From: Acidobacteriota bacterium
GTDB lineage: Bacteria; Acidobacteriota; UBA6911
Length of the DNA: 8,901 nt
Assembly: GCA_023265215.1 (NCBI GenBank)
Contig: JAHFUH010000186.1
Span: 1 to 8,901, forward strand
Direction of reading: 5' to 3'
Shown: piece after piece, positions 6,853 through 8,901 of the stretch
Layout of the letters: each line of letters begins with the position of its first letter
Numbering within the stretch: the first letter of the stretch is position 1
The notes under the pieces: model-generated
The model's database searches: none
What the model was told of the DNA's origin: nothing
What the model saw: only the letters and a program-made list of their open reading frames with translations
Made by a program: the position numbers and the translations under genes

Positions 6853-6873
6853 TCTATGCTCGGTGCCCATAGA
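6853..6873 (+). other. Weak hairpin after the amidohydrolase gene
   Basis: TCTATG and CATAGA form a 6-bp stem around 9 bases, about 33 bases past the amidohydrolase stop. No U-run follows, so it is only a weak terminator candidate. The 142-base spacer holds nothing else clear except the possible promoter at 6902-6931. Confidence 0.2.
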
Positions 6874-6901
6874 CTAGCAGTATTCTGCAAGTAGTATTTC
6901 T

Positions 6902-6931
6902 TTGGCGGATGCACGTCTAGTGTTGTAAAAT
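6902..6931 (+). promoter_or_regulatory. Possible promoter of the ATPase/TIR-like pair
   Basis: TTGGCG (6902-6907) and TAAAAT (6926-6931) are 18 bases apart, and the second ends 30 bases before the ATG at 6962. Spacing and position fit a sigma-70-type promoter for a two-gene unit. The call is by eye only. Confidence 0.35.
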
Positions 6932-6961
6932 GGCAGCAATAATTCCAAAAAGGCGGCATTT

Positions 6962-8125
6962 ATGGAAATGGTCAGGCGATTTTTCAATGCTCCCAAAGGA
7001 AGCTATTTCCTGTTTGGGCCTAGAGGTACGGGAAAGTCCACTTGGCTGCGGCAGAGTTTTCCAGATGCGATTTATATAGATCTGCTTGATCATGAGGTTT
7101 TTCGAAGATACCTCGCCGGGCCGGAGAGGCTGGGGGATGTAATCTCCGGCAGCAACCGGGCCAGGACGGTTATCTTGGACGAGATTCAGAAGATCCCAAG
7201 TCTGCTCGATGAAGTCCATCGACTAATGGAAACGGAGAATCAACGACGGGTGCAATTCATACTCACCGGCTCCAGCGCTCGAAAGCTCAAACGGGGCGGA
7301 ACGGACCTCCTTGCCGGTCGGGCGGTATTGAAAACCCTGCACCCGTTCCTTGCTGCAGAACTTGGTTCACGATTCCAATTCGCACGAAACCTTGAGTTGG
7401 GGATGCTTCCGCTGGTTCTAGACTCCACAGAACCGCTCGAAACGCTGAAGGCATACGTTTCACTTTATCTTCGAGAGGAGGTCCAGGCGGAAGGTTTAGT
7501 TCGCAACATCGGAAACTTTGCCCGTTTTTTGGAGGCGATGAGTTTCTCGCATGCGTCCTTGCTGAACACATCCGAAGTCGCCCGCGAATGTCAAGTCAAC
7601 CGAAAGACGGTCGAAGGATTCATTGAAGCTCTGGAGGATTTGCTTTTGGGTTTCAGGCTGCCGGTTTTCACTAAACGAGCAGAGCGGAAGCTGGTTGAAC
7701 ACTCCAAGTTTTATTACATGGATGCAGGGGTGTTTCGGTCGCTTCGTCCGAAAGGTCCCTTGGACTCGCCTGAGGAAATCGGCGGGGCTTGTCTGGAAGG
7801 TATGGTTGCCCAACACCTGCGAGCATGGATCGCATACAGTAAAGAGGACAAAAAGCTGTATTTCTGGAGAACAAAAGCCGGATTAGAGGTCGACTTTGTG
7901 GTTTATGGTGAGGATGCTTTCCTTGCCATTGAAGTCAAGCGGTCAAGGACCGTTTCCAGCAAGGATGTTCGATCATTGCTGGCCTTCAGGGAAGATTATC
8001 CCAAGGCGCAAGCCTGCTTGTTGTATGGTGGCAAAGAACGAATAAAAATCAACGGCATCCTCTGTCTGCCCTGCGAAGAGTTTCTCATGGGCTTAGTCCC
8101 CGACACGCCGGCCCCAATGGATTGA
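6962..8125 (+). CDS. AAA_14/DUF4143 family ATPase with PD-(D/E)XK-like C-terminal domain
   Basis: This 387-residue protein matches the widespread DUF4143 ATPases, whose biological role is poorly known. The N-terminal AAA_14 domain has Walker A GPRGTGKST at 19-27, Walker B VILDEIQ with D73 and E74, the sensor-like LTGSSARKL at 101-109, and LLAGRAV. The middle shows family-typical SLYLREEV, a helix-turn-helix-like stretch (SEVARECQVNRKTVEGFIEALEDL, about 204-227), and KFYYMDAGVFRSL. The C-terminal domain has FWRTKAGLEVDFVV and AIEVKRS, so D311, E324 and K326 form a PD-(D/E)XK nuclease-like triad. Length is normal and nothing appears broken. AAGG at about 6950-6953 precedes the ATG. The TIR-like gene begins 22 bases after the stop, so co-transcription is likely. 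Such genes are typically accessory and horizontally spread; a role in conflict systems is inference. Confidence 0.88.
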   Translation: MEMVRRFFNAPKGSYFLFGPRGTGKSTWLRQSFPDAIYIDLLDHEVFRRYLAGPERLGDVISGSNRARTVILDEIQKIPSLLDEVHRLMETENQRRVQFILTGSSARKLKRGGTDLLAGRAVLKTLHPFLAAELGSRFQFARNLELGMLPLVLDSTEPLETLKAYVSLYLREEVQAEGLVRNIGNFARFLEAMSFSHASLLNTSEVARECQVNRKTVEGFIEALEDLLLGFRLPVFTKRAERKLVEHSKFYYMDAGVFRSLRPKGPLDSPEEIGGACLEGMVAQHLRAWIAYSKEDKKLYFWRTKAGLEVDFVVYGEDAFLAIEVKRSRTVSSKDVRSLLAFREDYPKAQACLLYGGKERIKINGILCLPCEEFLMGLVPDTPAPMD

Positions 8126-8127
8126 AA

Positions 8128-8136
8128 TTTTTTTTT
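8128..8136 (+). other. T9 homopolymer between the ATPase and TIR-like genes
   Basis: Nine T residues directly follow the ATPase stop codon and lie 11 bases before the TTG start. The stem potential upstream is only about four pairs, so a terminator is doubtful. Such a tract can change length by slippage. The TIR-like reading frame is open across it, but there is no good start codon upstream. Confidence 0.35.
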
Positions 8137-8138
8137 GC

Positions 8139-8143
8139 AGGGA
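8139..8143 (+). promoter_or_regulatory. Ribosome binding site for a TTG-started gene
   Basis: AGGGA lies 4 bases before the TTG at 8148 and 7 bases before a second TTG at 8151. No ATG or GTG is available in this frame nearby, so a TTG start is the best reading, with 8151 having the better spacing. Confidence 0.4.
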
Positions 8144-8147
8144 CGGA

Positions 8148-8675
8148 TTGTTGGATCTCAAAGAGGGACAGTCGTTAAGTAAACAGATATTGGATATTTT
8201 TAATACCGTTTGTTCACGAATCCCGAAACGAGTATTCCTGGCGCGCTGGTATCCCACCGCAAAGGACGGTGAAGAGTTACCCAAAGCGGGACTGCGGCTC
8301 AAACAGATTCGACAATCTCTTAAGGAGATCAAGAAGGAAGACGGCGCGGCGCTTGAATTAATTGATATGGGCACCCAGGTGGGGACCACATTCCCGATTC
8401 ACGCCAGGATGTATGAGGCGATCACTTCTGCCGACATCATTCTGATTGACCTTACTGGACTGCGACCAAATGTCTGCGTTGAGACCGGTTACGCTTTGCT
8501 CAATCATGAGAAGAATCGCCTGATCTTTATGTTCCAACCGACTGAGATGCACAAGACTGTCCCCTTTGATCTGAACACATTCCGCTATGAAGCTTTCACG
8601 GACACAGGGGAGATTCCGGAAAAGATAAAACCGCACATTCTGGCAATCCTCCGCGGAGCCCAGATTGGTTTGTGA
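8148..8675 (+). CDS. Small protein with nucleoside 2-deoxyribosyltransferase/TIR-like domain
   Basis: This 175-residue protein carries the signature of a broad Rossmann-like group that includes nucleoside 2-deoxyribosyltransferases and TIR-like NAD-cleaving or nucleotide-binding domains. Strand 1 is RVFLARW at 28-34. A helix with ARMYEAITSAD (86-96) leads to strand IILIDLTG with D101. Then comes RPNVCVETGYALL, in which E112 sits where the family's catalytic glutamate is found. A short further strand (RLIFMF, 124-129) and a C-terminal helix follow. There is no membrane segment or second domain, so it is probably a single-domain cytoplasmic protein. The start is TTG (8148 or 8151). It follows the DUF4143 ATPase by 22 bases, suggesting a shared transcript. 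A role as a toxic effector or nucleotide sensor is inference. A housekeeping nucleotide-salvage role is less likely, because the canonical salvage-enzyme motifs are not seen. Confidence 0.68.
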   Translation: MLDLKEGQSLSKQILDIFNTVCSRIPKRVFLARWYPTAKDGEELPKAGLRLKQIRQSLKEIKKEDGAALELIDMGTQVGTTFPIHARMYEAITSADIILIDLTGLRPNVCVETGYALLNHEKNRLIFMFQPTEMHKTVPFDLNTFRYEAFTDTGEIPEKIKPHILAILRGAQIGL

Positions 8676-8685
8676 CAAAGATCCA

Positions 8686-8901
8686 TTATTCGGGTGGCGT
8701 GGATTCCGAGGGATGGCTTCTTTCTGAACCTGCCGATGAGCCAAACCAGCCCTTCTTTCGGAAATAGAAAAGCATGCCCAAAGCCAATGCAGCCATAATT
8801 CCCAAGGCAAACAGGTATCCGTATTTCCAGTTAAGCTCCGGCATATTTTTAAAATTCATGCCGTAGACCCCCGCGATGAAAGTCAGCGGAATGAAAATCG
8901 T
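8686..8901 (-). CDS. corA: CorA-type Mg2+/Co2+ channel, C-terminal part only (N-terminus outside window)
   Basis: The visible 71 residues are the membrane end of a CorA channel, a homopentamer that admits Mg2+ (and Co2+ or Ni2+) across the inner membrane. TM1 ends in IPLTFIAGVYGMN, with the GMN selectivity motif (residues 14-16 of the visible part) followed by the loop FKNMPELNWKYGY. TM2 is about LFALGIMAALALGMLFYF, followed by the basic KKGWF where most CorA proteins stop. Here about 18 more residues rich in Ser, Pro and Glu follow before TAA, an unusual tail. The gene is convergent with the TIR-like gene, with only 10 bases between the stops. I see no terminator in the gap. The family call is firm; CorA versus a close paralogue cannot be decided from the tail. 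Confidence 0.9.
   Translation of the reverse strand, partial: TIFIPLTFIAGVYGMNFKNMPELNWKYGYLFALGIMAALALGMLFYFRKKGWFGSSAGSERSHPSESTPPE

Noticed and set aside
8093..8136. Intrinsic terminator (weak stem plus T9) after the DUF4143 gene
   Set aside because: The best stem before the T-run is only about four pairs with a bulge, and the next gene starts 22 bases later on the same strand.

Overview
The window reads as chromosomal DNA of roughly even base composition from an anaerobic bacterium. The best clue is a set of oxygen-sensitive, radical-type iron-sulfur proteins of the 2-hydroxyacyl-CoA dehydratase/activase superfamily. A syntrophic or sulfate-reducing Desulfobacterota-like host would fit, but no rRNA or other marker gene is present, so the phylum is a guess.

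Layout, left to right. At the left edge is the start of mscL (minus strand, cut by the window). Next come two minus-strand genes read right to left. The first is a 557-residue HgdB-like/COG3581-type iron-sulfur protein. The second is a very large activase of about 1100 residues, with two ASKHA ATPase domains in tandem, a four-cysteine linker and a DUF2229/COG3580-type C-terminal half. Together they look like a complete ATP-driven low-potential electron-transfer system with an unknown substrate. Between them, directly after the stop of the first gene, lies a 30-base-arm inverted repeat built from degenerate hexamers. It pairs much better as RNA of the operon strand than of the opposite strand.

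A divergent intergenic region of about 270 bases (5586-5856) follows. It holds a perfect 16-bp palindrome, a short degenerate CGG repeat with a period of about nine, and a second inverted repeat. It separates the iron-sulfur pair from a plus-strand amidohydrolase_2 (TIM-barrel) gene. After a 142-base gap come two closely spaced plus-strand genes: an AAA_14/DUF4143 ATPase with a PD-(D/E)XK-like C-terminus, and a small protein with a nucleoside 2-deoxyribosyltransferase/TIR-like fold signature. The second probably starts at TTG and follows a T9 tract. This pair looks accessory and may be a conflict or defence module, but that is inference.

The right edge holds the C-terminal end of a CorA-type divalent cation channel (minus strand), tail to tail with the TIR-like gene at a distance of only 10 bases. 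No tRNA, rRNA, CRISPR array or transposase was seen. The most interesting items are the tandem activase/COG3580/COG3581 system, the strand-asymmetric hairpin between its genes, and the palindromic repeat element in the divergent spacer.
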